This document shows, piece after piece, positions 8,584 to 17,885 of a stretch of 64,000 nucleotides of DNA. Both the position numbers and the translations under genes were made by a program. Numbering within the stretch: position 1 is the stretch's first letter; every line of letters begins with the position of its first letter. The stretch is from Pseudonocardia sp. C8. GTDB lineage: Bacteria > Actinomycetota > Actinomycetes > Mycobacteriales > Pseudonocardiaceae. Under the pieces are notes generated by a model. The model was not told the DNA's origin, ran no database searches, and was given only the letters and a program-made list of their open reading frames with translations. Location: the NCBI RefSeq assembly GCF_014267175.1, contig NZ_JACMTR010000002.1:2443501-2507500 (forward strand). Reading direction: 5' to 3'.

Positions 8584-9391
8584 CCGATACGACCGGTTCC
8601 CGAGCCTGCGGGTCGACGGGCCGGATGAGAACGGCGTCGTCGAGCTGGTGCTCGACGCCCCGAACCTCAACGCCGTGAGCGAGGACGCGCATGCCGAGCT
8701 CGCCGAGGTCTGGCGGGAGTTCGACGCCGACCCGGCCGTCCGCGCCGTGCTGCTGCGCGGGGAGGGCAAGGGCTTCTCCGCCGGCGGGTCGTTCGACCTG
8801 GTCGAGAAGCTGTCCACCGACTTCGCCGCGCGCAGCCGCACCATGCGCGAGGCCCGCGACCTCGTCTACAACGTGCTCGACTGCACCAAGCCCATCGTGT
8901 CGGCCATGCACGGTCCCGCCGTGGGGGCCGGCCTGGTCGCCGGCGTGCTCTCCGACGTCTCCGTGGTCTCCGCCCGCGCGAAGATCGTCGACGGCCACAC
9001 CCGGCTCGGCGTGGCCGCCGGGGACCACGCCGCGATCTGCTGGCCGCTGCTGTGCGGGATGGCCAAGGCGAAGTACTACCTCATGACCTGCCGGCCGCTG
9101 TCCGGTGCGGAGGCCGAGCGGATCGGGCTCGTCTCGCTGTGCGTGGACGACGACGCCGAGCTGCTCCCGACCGCCCGTGAGGTCGCCCGCGAGCTCGCGC
9201 TCGGGGCGCCGACGGCGATCAGCTGGACCAAGCAGTCGCTCAACAACTGGTACCGGCACGTCGCCGGATCGATCTTCGACGCCTCGCTCGCGCTGGAGTT
9301 CTACGGCTTCGGCGGCCCCGAGGTCCGCGAGGGTCTCGCGTCCCACCGGGAGCGCCGCGCCCCCGACTTCTCAGGAGGAAACCCGCAGTGA
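8576..9391 (+). CDS. Crotonase-superfamily protein, catalytic glutamates absent
   Basis: A 271-residue enoyl-CoA hydratase/isomerase-fold protein, GTG start inside the end of the acyl-CoA dehydrogenase gene. The oxyanion-hole regions ([10 protein letters not shown] and [11 protein letters not shown]) are present. By alignment to classical hydratase, the two catalytic glutamates (in GGGCELA and QPEILIG of the rat enzyme) are replaced: here the segments read GAGLVAG and DGHTRLG. The [13 protein letters not shown] stretch belongs to a common actinobacterial subgroup with this pattern. It may therefore catalyse a different crotonase reaction (isomerisation, C-C hydrolysis or decarboxylation) rather than simple hydration. 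The context still ties it to acyl-CoA breakdown. Confidence 0.8.
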   Translation: MADRYDRFPSLRVDGPDENGVVELVLDAPNLNAVSEDAHAELAEVWREFDADPAVRAVLLRGEGKGFSAGGSFDLVEKLSTDFAARSRTMREARDLVYNVLDCTKPIVSAMHGPAVGAGLVAGVLSDVSVVSARAKIVDGHTRLGVAAGDHAAICWPLLCGMAKAKYYLMTCRPLSGAEAERIGLVSLCVDDDAELLPTAREVARELALGAPTAISWTKQSLNNWYRHVAGSIFDASLALEFYGFGGPEVREGLASHRERRAPDFSGGNPQ

Positions 9392-10275
9392 AGCCCTACC
9401 GTTCGATGCTGTTCGTGCCGGGACACAAGGCGTCCTGGGCCGACAAGGCGATCGCGTCCGGTACCGACGCGGTCATCCTGGACCTGGAGGACTCGGTCCC
9501 GGCCGCCGAGAAGGCGGACGCCCGCAAGATCGTGCGGGAGACGATCGGGCGGCTGCACGCCGAGGGGGTGCGGGCCGACGTCTGGGTGCGGCCCAACCCC
9601 TACGACAGCGGCCTGTTCGGCACCGACGTCGAGGAGATCGCCGTCCCGGGCCTCGCCGGGCTGTTCCTGCCGAAGGTCTTCTCGGCGGAGGAGATCGTCC
9701 GGATCGACGCCGTCGTGTCGCACGTCGAGACGCGCGAGCAGCTCGAGGCTGGCTCGGTCGGTCTGATCGTGAGCTTCGAGACCGCGGAGTCCATGGCGCA
9801 CTGCGAGGAGATCGCCGCCGCCAGCCCGCGGGTGTCCAGCCTGCTGGGGGCGACCGGGCCGAACGCCGATGTCGGCCGGGCGCTGGGCTTCGAGTTCACC
9901 CCGGAGGGGCTGGAGTCGCTGTACCTGCGCAGCCGGATCGTGCTGGCAGCCCGCGCCGCCGGGCTGCACCACCCGGTGACCGGGGTGTGGCAGGACATCA
10001 AGGACGTCGACGGCTTCCGCCGCTTCGCCATCGACGCCCGCCGGCTCGGCTACCGCGGCATGGTGTGCATCCACCCGTCGCACGTGGCGCTGTCCAACGA
10101 GCTCTTCACGCCGTCGGACGAGGTCGTGGCGTACTCCCGCCGGATGATCGAGGCGTTCCGGGCCGCCGAGGCGCAGGGCAGCGCCGCCGTCGACTTCGAG
10201 GGCCAGCACGTCGACATCGCCCACGTGAAGACCGCCGAGGGGATCATCGCGCTCGCCGACGCGCTCGAACGCTGA
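9388..10275 (+). CDS. CitE-like CoA-ester lyase (HpcH/HpaI family)
   Basis: A 295-residue TIM-barrel protein starting at a GTG that overlaps the upstream stop, with AGGAGG at 9373-9378. It matches the beta-hydroxyacyl-CoA lyase branch (malyl-, methylmalyl- or citramalyl-CoA lyase, as in Mycobacterium Rv2498c). The N-terminal RSMLFVPG, the DLEDSVP metal-binding loop, SFETAESM with the Mg-coordinating glutamate, and the C-terminal [10 protein letters not shown] are all characteristic. Such enzymes split a 3-hydroxy-acyl-CoA into acetyl-, propionyl- or pyruvate-type fragments. With the MaoC hydratase at 15.5 kb and the Mct-like transferase at 25.2 kb it forms a set typical of C4/C5 dicarboxyl-CoA metabolism. 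A strong hairpin follows the stop. Confidence 0.85.
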   Translation: MKPYRSMLFVPGHKASWADKAIASGTDAVILDLEDSVPAAEKADARKIVRETIGRLHAEGVRADVWVRPNPYDSGLFGTDVEEIAVPGLAGLFLPKVFSAEEIVRIDAVVSHVETREQLEAGSVGLIVSFETAESMAHCEEIAAASPRVSSLLGATGPNADVGRALGFEFTPEGLESLYLRSRIVLAARAAGLHHPVTGVWQDIKDVDGFRRFAIDARRLGYRGMVCIHPSHVALSNELFTPSDEVVAYSRRMIEAFRAAEAQGSAAVDFEGQHVDIAHVKTAEGIIALADALER

Positions 10276-10284
10276 GTTCCGACC

Positions 10285-10320
10285 CGCCGGGCCCCGCCGG
10301 AGTGTGAGCGGGGTCCGGCG
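10285..10320 (+). terminator. Hairpin terminator after the lyase gene
   Basis: Inverted repeat with a 13-bp GC-rich stem (one G-T pair) at 10285-10297 and 10308-10320 and a 10-base loop, ten bases after the lyase stop. It has no long T run, as is usual in high-GC actinobacteria. It separates the lyase operon from the thiolase gene. Confidence 0.65.
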
Positions 10321-10402
10321 TTCCATCCCCGCGGCCACCACGGTGGCGGGCACCGAGCCCTCCACCACAGCCTGACCCGATCTCGACCCAGGAGGTGGAT
10401 CC

Positions 10403-11599
10403 GTGCGCCGCGCGGCCATCGTCAGCCCCGTCCGAACCCCCGTCGGCGCCTTCGGTGGCGCGCTCCGCTCCGTGCCCGTGGAGGACCTGGCCGCCGCGGT
10501 GGTCACCGCCGTGGTCGAGCGTTCCGGGGTCGACCCCGAGCGGATCGACGACGTGGCGTTCGCCCAGTCGTACGCCAACTCGGAGACCCCGTGCGTCGGG
10601 CGCTGGGCCGCGTTGCACGCCGGGCTGCCGATCTCGGTGCCGGGTTTCCAGACCGACCGCCGCTGCGGCAGCGGGCTGCAGGCCCTGGTCACGGGCGCGA
10701 TGATGGTCCAGACCGGGGCCAGCGACGTCGTGCTGGCCGGCGGGGTCGAGAGCATGTCGAACATCGAGTACTACTCGACGACGGCACGCTGGGGCGCCCG
10801 TGCGGGCACCGTGTCGCTGTACGACCGGCTCGACCGGGGCCGGGAGCGTTCGCAGCCGGTGCACCGGTTCGGCCGGATCTCCGGGATGATCGAGACGGCG
10901 GAGAACCTGGCCGAGCGCTACGGCATCACCCGTGAGCAGGCCGACGAGTTCGCGGCGGGCAGCCAGCGCAAGGCGGCGGCGGCCCAGGAGGCCGGCCGGT
11001 TCGACGACGAGATCGTTCCGATCTCCGTCCCGCAGCGTCGCGGTGAGCCCACGGTGGTCGACCGGGACGAGGGCGTGCGCCCGGACTCCACCCCGGAGAA
11101 GCTGGCGAAGCTGCGCACGATCACCCCGGGCGGGACGGTGACGGCGGGGAACGCCAGCCAGCAGAACGACGCCGCGGCGGCCTGCCTCGTCGTCGCCGAG
11201 GACGCGCTGGACGAGCTCGGGCTGGAACCGATCGCCTACCTCGAGGGCTGGGCGGCGGCCGGGTGCGACCCGGCGACGATGGGCATCGGTCCGGTCCCGG
11301 CGGTGGCGAAGCTGTTCGGCCGCACCGGCCTGTCGTTCGACGACCTCGACCTCGTCGAGATCAACGAGGCGTTCGCCGTCCAGGTGCTCTCCGTGCTCGC
11401 CGAGTGGGGCTGGCACGACGCGGAGCGGCTCAACGTCAACGGCTCGGGGATCTCGCTCGGGCACCCGGTGGGCGCGACCGGGATGCGCATCCTGACGACC
11501 GTGCTGCACGAGCTGCGCCGCCGCGGCGGGCGTCGTGCCCTGGAGACCATGTGCATCGGTGGCGGTCAGGGGATGGCCGCCTCGTTCGTCGCGCCCTGA
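10403..11599 (+). CDS. Acetyl-CoA acyltransferase (thiolase)
   Basis: A 398-residue thiolase with GTG start and AGGAGGT just upstream. The nucleophilic cysteine lies in DRRCGSGLQA (about residue 88), the second region NEAFAVQ and the C-terminal GHPVGATG and CIGGGQG motifs carrying the catalytic His and Cys are all intact. It cleaves a 3-oxoacyl-CoA with CoA (or makes the reverse condensation). It ends the lyase unit of the catabolic island and could also supply the beta-ketoadipyl-CoA thiolase step that is missing from the phenol operon at 50-57 kb; that second role is inference. Confidence 0.9.
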   Translation: MRRAAIVSPVRTPVGAFGGALRSVPVEDLAAAVVTAVVERSGVDPERIDDVAFAQSYANSETPCVGRWAALHAGLPISVPGFQTDRRCGSGLQALVTGAMMVQTGASDVVLAGGVESMSNIEYYSTTARWGARAGTVSLYDRLDRGRERSQPVHRFGRISGMIETAENLAERYGITREQADEFAAGSQRKAAAAQEAGRFDDEIVPISVPQRRGEPTVVDRDEGVRPDSTPEKLAKLRTITPGGTVTAGNASQQNDAAAACLVVAEDALDELGLEPIAYLEGWAAAGCDPATMGIGPVPAVAKLFGRTGLSFDDLDLVEINEAFAVQVLSVLAEWGWHDAERLNVNGSGISLGHPVGATGMRILTTVLHELRRRGGRRALETMCIGGGQGMAASFVAP

Positions 11600-11638
11600 T
11601 CTCGGCGCCGGCCGGGCGTGCGGCGAGCTTGAACTGTT

Positions 11639-11656
11639 ACACATAATATATTACGT
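11639..11656. promoter_or_regulatory. Putative GntR-family operator O2
   Basis: ACACATAATATATTACGT, an AT-rich near-palindrome 40 bases before the alcohol dehydrogenase start. It is identical to O3 over ACACATAATATATT and diverges in the right arm. It fits the recurrent regulator site of this island. Confidence 0.6.
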
Positions 11657-11695
11657 TTGAGCCACACGCTGGCGTGATCGACGAGGGAGACAGCA

Positions 11696-12823
11696 ATGGT
11701 GCGCACCCGCGGTGTCGTCGTCCGAGAAGTTCCGGGCAAGTTCGAGGTGGTGGACCTCGACGTCGAGGATCCGCGGCCGGACGAGGTCCAGGTCGAGCTG
11801 GTCGCCTCGGGCATGTGCCACTCCGACGACCACCACGTCACCGGGGACATCCCGCCCGCGATGTTCCCCTTCGCGCTCGGGCACGAGGGTGCCGGGATCG
11901 TGACGAAGGTCGGCGGGCCGAACCGCAAGGGGCTCCGGGAGGGCGACCACGTCGTGCTGTCGGCGATCCCGAGCTGCGGCAACTGCCGGTGGTGCATGAC
12001 CGGCCGGCAGAACCTGTGCAACCTGGCCGCCGGGATCCTCGCAGGCCCGCGCTGGACCGACGGCACGTTCCGGCTGCACGAGCCGGACGGCACGCCGGTG
12101 GGTCAGCACTGCGGGATCTCCACGTTCGTCGAGACCACCACGGTGTCCGTGGACTCCTGCGTGAAGATCGACGACGACATCCCGCTGGAGGTCGCCTGCC
12201 TCGTGGGCTGCGGTGTCAGCACCGGATGGGGCTCGGCGGTCAACGCGGCGGGTGTCCGGCCGGGCGACACCGTCGTTGTGATGGGCATCGGCGGGATCGG
12301 GATCAACGCCGTGCAGGGAGCCCGGCACTGCGGCGCCGGTCAGATCATCGCCGTCGACCCGGTCGAGATGAAGCGGGAGAAGGCCCAGGAGTTCGGGGCG
12401 ACCCACGCCGCGTCGTCGATGGAGGAGGCCACCGAGCTCGCCAAGCAGTTCACCGACGGCCAGGGCGCCGATGCGACGATCGTGACCGTCGGCGTCATGC
12501 GTCCCGAGTACGTGACGCAGGGGCTCGCCGCGACCCGCAAGGCCGGGACCTGCGTGGTGACCGCGGTCGGGGCGGTCGGTGAACACGCGGTGCAGATGAA
12601 CCTGCACGAGCTCACGCTGGCGCAGAAGAGCCTGGTCGGCGCCCTGTTCGGGGCCACCCAGAGCACCTGGGACATCCCGCGGCTGCTGCAGCTGTACCGG
12701 GCCGGGGCGCTGAAGCTCGACGAGCTCGTCACCCGGACCTACTCGCTCGACGACATCGCCCAGGGCTACCGGGACATGCACGACGGCAAGAACATCCGCG
12801 GTGTCATTCGCTACCGCTCGTGA
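11696..12823 (+). CDS. NDMA-dependent (mycofactocin-type) zinc alcohol dehydrogenase
   Basis: A 375-residue medium-chain dehydrogenase. Zinc ligands are visible in SGMCHSDDHH and LGHEGAG, and the structural-zinc cysteines in PSCGNCRWCMTG and QNLCN. The nucleotide-binding motif is GIGGIG. The layout and the LAAGILAGPRWTDGT insertion match the nitrosodimethylaniline-dependent alcohol dehydrogenases (Rxyl_3153 type), whose bound nicotinamide cofactor is recycled by mycofactocin. It would oxidise a primary alcohol to an aldehyde (or acid). It starts an operon, behind operator O2, with an acyl-CoA ligase and a CoA-transferase, which suggests alcohol to acid to CoA ester activation. Confidence 0.85.
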   Translation: MVRTRGVVVREVPGKFEVVDLDVEDPRPDEVQVELVASGMCHSDDHHVTGDIPPAMFPFALGHEGAGIVTKVGGPNRKGLREGDHVVLSAIPSCGNCRWCMTGRQNLCNLAAGILAGPRWTDGTFRLHEPDGTPVGQHCGISTFVETTTVSVDSCVKIDDDIPLEVACLVGCGVSTGWGSAVNAAGVRPGDTVVVMGIGGIGINAVQGARHCGAGQIIAVDPVEMKREKAQEFGATHAASSMEEATELAKQFTDGQGADATIVTVGVMRPEYVTQGLAATRKAGTCVVTAVGAVGEHAVQMNLHELTLAQKSLVGALFGATQSTWDIPRLLQLYRAGALKLDELVTRTYSLDDIAQGYRDMHDGKNIRGVIRYRS

Positions 12824-12885
12824 GCGGGTGTCGCGGCCGGGCGGGTGATCCGCACGCACGAGCCCCACGAAGGAGGGCCATCCCC

Positions 12886-14232
12886 ATGCGTCCGTACTCC
12901 GCCACGCTGTGGAACGAGATCGAGGCCGCGCCCCCGGACGAGGCCCGGCGGGTCCAGGACCGGCAGGTGCGCGAGCAGATCGCCTACCTGGCCGCGCACA
13001 GCGCGTTCTACCGGGCGAAGTTCACCGAGCACGGCGTGGACCCGGACGCCGTCCGCGGGACCGACGACCTCGCCGGCCTGCCGTTCACCGAGAAGCAGGA
13101 GCTGCGCGACAGCCTCGCCGCGCACCCGCCGCTGGGCAGCCACGTCGCGGCCGAGCCGGACGAGATCGTGCAGATCCAGGCGTCCTCGGGGACGACCGGC
13201 AGCCCGTCCTACGTCGGGCTCACCGCCGGCGACGTCCAGGTCTGGTGCGAGCTCGGCGCCCGCGCGCTCTACGCGAACGGGTTCCGGCCCGGGGACCGGC
13301 TGCTGCACGGCTTCGGGATGAGCAAGGGGTTCGTCGGTGGCCTGCCGGTCGTGCAGATCGCGCAGTACATGGGGATCGTCGACATCCCGGTCGGTGCCGA
13401 GGCCGGCGCGGAGCGCCTCCTCCGGGTGGCCGCCGACCAGGCGCCGAACGCCCTGATCGGAACCCCGCACTTCCTGGCCTACCTGGCCGAGCAGGCACCT
13501 GCGATCGTGGGCCGGCCGGCCCGGGAGCTGAACGTCCGGACGATCAGCGTGGGTGGCGAGCCCGGCGGCGGGATGCCCACGGTGCGGGAGAACCTGGAGG
13601 CCCTCTGGGGCGCGACCTCCCGGGAGATGCTCGGCGGCACCGACATCGCCTGCACCTACTGGGGCGAGTGCGCGGAGGCCGCCGGCATGCACTTCCTGTC
13701 GCCGGACCTCATGGTCGCCGAGCTGATCGACCCGGACACCGGAGACCGGGTGGAGCCCGTCGAGGGCGCGAGCGGGGAGCTGGTCTACACCGCCCTGCAG
13801 CGGCGGGCGTCGCCGCTGCTGCGGTTCCGCACCCGCGACCACGTCGTCGTGACCGGGACGGACTGCCGGTGCGGGCGCACCGGATACAAGGTCCGCTGCG
13901 TGGGCCGGACCGACGACATGCTGATCGTGCGCGGGATCAACGTGTTCCCGTCGGCGGTGAAGGACCTGGTCAACGGGATGCGGCCGGAGGCGACGGGGGA
14001 GATGCGGATCCGCCCCGACTTCGACGGGCACTCCACCCAGAAGCCGCTGCCCGTCGTCGTCGAGCACGCGGCCGGGCTCGACGCCGAGCGGCAGGAGGCC
14101 CTGCGCCGCACCGTGTTCGACCGCGTCCGGTCGGCGCTGAACATCAGCACGACGGTCGAGCTGGTGCCGGAGGGGACGTTGAAGCGACCCGACCACGTCA
14201 AGGTCGCCCTGGTCGAACGGCTGTCGTCGTGA
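12886..14232 (+). CDS. PaaK-like acyl-CoA ligase
   Basis: A 448-residue adenylate-forming enzyme of the phenylacetate-CoA ligase family. The ATG at 12886 has AAGGAGGG at 12870-12877; an upstream in-frame start lacks such support. The P-loop-like QASSGTTGSP (about residue 94 on), the GGTDIACTYWGE core motif and the C-terminal hinge VGRTDDMLIVRGINVFP are all intact. PaaK-type ligases activate aromatic or short organic acids. The substrate is not identifiable from sequence; given the neighbours it is probably the acid made by the alcohol dehydrogenase just upstream. The stop overlaps the CoA-transferase start. Confidence 0.85.
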   Translation: MRPYSATLWNEIEAAPPDEARRVQDRQVREQIAYLAAHSAFYRAKFTEHGVDPDAVRGTDDLAGLPFTEKQELRDSLAAHPPLGSHVAAEPDEIVQIQASSGTTGSPSYVGLTAGDVQVWCELGARALYANGFRPGDRLLHGFGMSKGFVGGLPVVQIAQYMGIVDIPVGAEAGAERLLRVAADQAPNALIGTPHFLAYLAEQAPAIVGRPARELNVRTISVGGEPGGGMPTVRENLEALWGATSREMLGGTDIACTYWGECAEAAGMHFLSPDLMVAELIDPDTGDRVEPVEGASGELVYTALQRRASPLLRFRTRDHVVVTGTDCRCGRTGYKVRCVGRTDDMLIVRGINVFPSAVKDLVNGMRPEATGEMRIRPDFDGHSTQKPLPVVVEHAAGLDAERQEALRRTVFDRVRSALNISTTVELVPEGTLKRPDHVKVALVERLSS

Positions 14233-15392
14233 GCGGGCGCGCGGCCGCGCCGCTGGACGGGATCACCGTCGTCTCGCTGGAGCAGGCGATCTCGGCGCCG
14301 CTGTGCACACGTCACCTCGCCGACCTCGGCGCCCGGGTGATCAAGGTCGAGAACCCGGGGATCGGGGACACGGCCCGGCACTACGACGGCGTCGTCCGCG
14401 GCATGGCGGCCCATTTCGTGTGGCTCAACCACGGCAAGGAGTCGGTCGCCCTCTCACTGACCGACCCGGAGGACCGGGCCGTGTTCGACCGCGTCCTGGC
14501 CCGGGCCGACGTGTTCGTCTCCAACCTCGCGCCGGGCGCGCTGGGCCGGCTCGGCCTGGCCCCGGACGACCTGGTGGAGCAGCACCCGCGCCTGATCGTC
14601 GTCGACATCTCCGGGTACGGGACCGGCGGGCCGCTGGACCACAAGCGGGCCTACGACCTGCTGGTCCAGGCCGAGGGCGGGTCGTGCGCGATGACCGGCA
14701 CGCCCGGCCACCCCGCCAAGTCCGGGGTCCCGGTGGCCGACGTGGGCACCGCCCTGTACGCCTACTCCGCGGTTCTCGCGGCCCTCTACACCCGCGAGCG
14801 GACCGGCCACGGGACCGTCGTGCCGATCGCGATGCTCGACGTCGTCGCCGAGATGACCGGCTTCGCACTCAACACCGTGCTGCACGGCGGCGACGAACCC
14901 GAACCGGTCGGGATGGGGTCGCCGATGGTCGCCCCGTACGGCGCCTACGCGACCGCCGACGGGCAGACCGTGGTGCTGGGCACGACCAGCGACCGCGAGT
15001 GGCGCCGGCTCGCCGGCGACCTGCTGGGCGACGCCGAGCTGGCCGCCGACCCCCGCTACGCCCGCAACGCGGACCGGGTGGCCTGCCGCCGCGAGCTGGA
15101 CCGGATCGTCGGTGCCTGGTGCGCCGAGCGGACGCTGGAGGAGATCCAGCGGCTCGCCGACCGGGCCGGCATCGGGAACGCCCGGCTCAACGCGGTGCAC
15201 GACCTCGCCGGACACCCGCAGCTGGCCGAGCGGAAGCGGTGGCGGGAGGTGGGCACCCCGACGGGGCCGGTCCCGGCCCTGCTGCCGCCGGCGCTCGGAC
15301 GTGACTGGCCGACCCGGGACGGCCGCGTCCCGGCGCTGGGGGAGCACACCGAGGCGGTCCGGGCGGAGTTCGCGACACGTCCGGATTGCTGA
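14229..15392 (+). CDS. CaiB/BaiF family CoA-transferase
   Basis: A 387-residue class III CoA-transferase starting at a GTG that overlaps the ligase stop. The family start LDGITVVSLEQ, the ADLGARVIKVENPG loop and the catalytic aspartate region KRAYDLLVQAEGG (Asp forms the acyl-CoA anhydride) are clear. These enzymes move CoA between two carboxylic acids. As third gene of the dehydrogenase-ligase operon it may pass CoA on to a dicarboxylate. It is one of four CaiB-family genes in 12 kb. Confidence 0.85.
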   Translation: MSGRAAAPLDGITVVSLEQAISAPLCTRHLADLGARVIKVENPGIGDTARHYDGVVRGMAAHFVWLNHGKESVALSLTDPEDRAVFDRVLARADVFVSNLAPGALGRLGLAPDDLVEQHPRLIVVDISGYGTGGPLDHKRAYDLLVQAEGGSCAMTGTPGHPAKSGVPVADVGTALYAYSAVLAALYTRERTGHGTVVPIAMLDVVAEMTGFALNTVLHGGDEPEPVGMGSPMVAPYGAYATADGQTVVLGTTSDREWRRLAGDLLGDAELAADPRYARNADRVACRRELDRIVGAWCAERTLEEIQRLADRAGIGNARLNAVHDLAGHPQLAERKRWREVGTPTGPVPALLPPALGRDWPTRDGRVPALGEHTEAVRAEFATRPDC

Positions 15393-15409
15393 CACATAAT
15401 ATATTGTGT
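15392..15409. promoter_or_regulatory. Putative GntR-family operator O3
   Basis: ACACATAATATATTGTGT is the best palindrome of the set: the two ACACA/TGTGT arms flank an AT core. It starts at the last base of the CoA-transferase stop codon and lies about 63 bases before the MaoC start. Confidence 0.65.
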
Positions 15410-15471
15410 AATGTCGCAGTGACAGCGGACGACCCGCGGCGACGCCGCCGCGCCGAGCGAAGGAACCACGC

Positions 15472-15942
15472 ATGAGCGGTCTGTACTTCGAGGAGTTCGA
15501 GCCGGGCCAGGCGATCGAGCACTCCACCCGCCGGACGGTGACCGAGACCGACAACGTGCTGTTCAGCACGCTGACGCTCAACCTCGCCCCGCTGCACCTC
15601 GACGCCGAGTACTCGAAGAACTCGATCCACGGGCAGCGCCTGGTGAACAGCCTGTTCATCCTGGGGCTCGTCTCGGGCATCACCGTCCCGGAGACCACCC
15701 AGGGCACGACGCTGGGCAACCTGGGCTTCAAGGAGATCAACTTCCCGAAGCCGGTGTTCCACGGCGACACCATCCGGGTGCGCACCGAGATCGTCGACAA
15801 GCGCGAGTCGCGCAGCCGGGACGACTCCGGGATCGTGACCTTCCGGCACCTGGGGATCAACCAGCGCGACGAGGTCGTCTGCGACGCGGTGCGGGTCGGG
15901 CTGATGATGAAGCGCCCGGCCTCCGAGCAGACCGGGTCCTGA
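15472..15942 (+). CDS. MaoC-type enoyl/mesaconyl-CoA hydratase
   Basis: A 156-residue hot-dog-fold protein. It belongs to the MaoC subgroup that sits beside CitE-like lyases (Mycobacterium Rv2499c, mesaconyl-CoA hydratase type): the active-site segment reads LTLNLAPLHLD, with Asn where classic R-hydratases have Asp, and the later NFPKPVFHGDT and KRESRS motifs are typical of the subgroup. It would add water to an unsaturated dicarboxyl-CoA to give the 3-hydroxyacyl-CoA that the CitE-like enzyme at 9.4 kb can cleave. It starts a new transcription unit behind operator O3. Confidence 0.8.
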   Translation: MSGLYFEEFEPGQAIEHSTRRTVTETDNVLFSTLTLNLAPLHLDAEYSKNSIHGQRLVNSLFILGLVSGITVPETTQGTTLGNLGFKEINFPKPVFHGDTIRVRTEIVDKRESRSRDDSGIVTFRHLGINQRDEVVCDAVRVGLMMKRPASEQTGS

Positions 15943-15953
15943 GGAGGTCCACG

Positions 15954-17885
15954 ATGACCCCAGCCTGGGTGCCCGACGACGCGCACCTGCGTCGCAGCCG
16001 GCTGCTCGACGCCGCCCGCCGGTGGGGGTATGCCGGGACCGCGGAGCTGCATCGCGGGTCGGTGGAGGACCCGGAGACGTTCTGGCCGCGCGCGGTCGAG
16101 GACCTCGGGGTCACGTTCAGCGAGCCGTTCGAGCGGGTCCTGGACGAGTCCGAGGGCCGGCCCTTCCCGCGCTGGTTCCCCGGCGGCCGGCTGAACGTCG
16201 CGGAGCTCTGCGCACACCGGCACGCCACCGGCCCGGGCGCGGGAAAGACCGCGGTGGTCTACGAGGGCGACGACGGGCAGCGCCGCACCCTCACCTACGC
16301 CGAGCTCGACGAGCAGGTTCGCCGGTTCGCGGCCAACCTGGCGCGGCTCGGGGTCGGGCGCGGTGACCGCGTCGTGCTCTTCCTGCCGGTCGTCCCGGAG
16401 GCGACCGTGGCGTTCCTGGCGATCGCGATGCTGGGTGCGGTGTCGGTGCCCGCGTTCACCGGCTACGGGGCCGAGGCCGTGGCCACCCGGCTGCGGGAGT
16501 CCGGTGCGGTCGCGATGATCACCGCCGACGCCACCACCCGGCGCGGGAAGCGGGTGGAGCTCAAGGCGATCGCCGACTCCGCCGTCGCGGCCGCGCCGTC
16601 GGTGCGCGCCGTCGTGGTCGTCCCGCACCTGGGACACGACGTCCCGATGACCCCGGACCGCGACCACTGGTGGGACGGGCTGGACCCGGTCCCGCCGCCC
16701 GTCGAGACGGTGGCGACCGGGTCGAACGATCCGCTGTGCATCGTCTACACCTCCGGCACGACCGGACTGCCCAAGGGCATCGTCCACTCGCACGCCGGGT
16801 TCGCGGTCAAGACCGCCGTCGACTTCGGCTACGGCTTCGACGTCCACGACGACGACGTCGTCGCCTGGATCGCCGACCTCGGCTGGCTGGTCGGCCCGAT
16901 GCTCATCGTCGGCGTGCTGCAGCTCGGCGCCACCGTCGTGTTCACCGAGGGTGTGCCGACCCACCCGCGGCCGACCCGGCTCTTCGAGATCATCGAGCGC
17001 AACGGAGTGACCGTGCAGGGCATCGCGCCCACCGGTGCCCGCGGGATCCTGGCCGCCGGTGTCGAGTCCGCCGAGGGGCTGGATACCCTGCGCATGTTCG
17101 TCTCCACCGGTGAGGCCTGGGACGAGCCGACCTGGCGCTGGCTGTTCGAGGAGATCGGGCAGCGGACGCGTCCGATCGTCAACTTCACCGGCGGCACCGA
17201 GGTCGGCGGCGGGCTGCTCATCAGCTACCCGTTCGCGCCGATGGGGCCGGCGAGCTTCACCGCGGCCCTGCCCGGGGTCGACGCGGCCGTGTTCGACGCC
17301 GACGGCGAGCCGGTCACCGGCTCGATCGGTGAGCTGGTCGTCCGCAACACCTTCCCGGGGATGACCCACGGGTTCTGGGAGGACCGCGAGCGCTATCTCG
17401 CCACCTACTGGGACCGGTGGGACGGTGTCTGGGTGCACGGCGACCTGGCCAGCGTCGACGCCGACGGCGAGTGGCGGCTGCACGGCCGGTCGGACGACAC
17501 GATCAAGGTGTCCGGCCGCCGGATCGGCCCGGCCGAGATCGAGGCCGGGGTGCTGCGGGACCCGCGCATCGCCGAGGCCGCCGCGATCGGCGTTCCCGAC
17601 GAGCAGCGGGGACAGCGCATCACCGTGTTCGTCGTCGTCCGCGAGGGCATCACCGCCGACCCGGACGAGCTCACGGCGACCGCCGTCGCGAACGTCGGCC
17701 GGTCGTTCGCGCCGACCCTGTGCATCGTCCCCGCACTGCCGAAGACCACCAACGGAAAGATCATGCGGCGCGCGATCCGGTCCCGGTACCTCGGTACGCC
17801 GACCGGTGACCTGTCCTCGCTCGACGCCGCCACCTCGCTCGACGACATTCCCGTCCTCGAGCAGTCGCAGAGGAGTACGTCATGA
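15954..17885 (+). CDS. Acetyl/acyl-CoA synthetase (AMP-forming)
   Basis: A 643-residue adenylate-forming ligase of the acetyl-/propionyl-CoA synthetase length class, AGGAGG just upstream. It has the N-terminal cap region typical of ACS (FSEPFERVLDES), the P-loop YTSGTTGLPKG, the core motif FTGGTEVGGG, the hinge HGRSDDTIKVSGRRIGP and the C-terminal catalytic lysine in TTNGKIMRR. It activates a short or medium carboxylic acid. It is cotranscribed with the MaoC hydratase and an acyl-CoA dehydrogenase. Confidence 0.85.
   Translation: MTPAWVPDDAHLRRSRLLDAARRWGYAGTAELHRGSVEDPETFWPRAVEDLGVTFSEPFERVLDESEGRPFPRWFPGGRLNVAELCAHRHATGPGAGKTAVVYEGDDGQRRTLTYAELDEQVRRFAANLARLGVGRGDRVVLFLPVVPEATVAFLAIAMLGAVSVPAFTGYGAEAVATRLRESGAVAMITADATTRRGKRVELKAIADSAVAAAPSVRAVVVVPHLGHDVPMTPDRDHWWDGLDPVPPPVETVATGSNDPLCIVYTSGTTGLPKGIVHSHAGFAVKTAVDFGYGFDVHDDDVVAWIADLGWLVGPMLIVGVLQLGATVVFTEGVPTHPRPTRLFEIIERNGVTVQGIAPTGARGILAAGVESAEGLDTLRMFVSTGEAWDEPTWRWLFEEIGQRTRPIVNFTGGTEVGGGLLISYPFAPMGPASFTAALPGVDAAVFDADGEPVTGSIGELVVRNTFPGMTHGFWEDRERYLATYWDRWDGVWVHGDLASVDADGEWRLHGRSDDTIKVSGRRIGPAEIEAGVLRDPRIAEAAAIGVPDEQRGQRITVFVVVREGITADPDELTATAVANVGRSFAPTLCIVPALPKTTNGKIMRRAIRSRYLGTPTGDLSSLDAATSLDDIPVLEQSQRSTS

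Noticed and set aside
14454..17483. 1,009-codon open frame on the minus strand
   Set aside because: It is antisense to three well-supported genes (CoA-transferase, MaoC, acyl-CoA synthetase), crosses their operator and is extremely rich in R, G, H and D; typical high-GC shadow frame.
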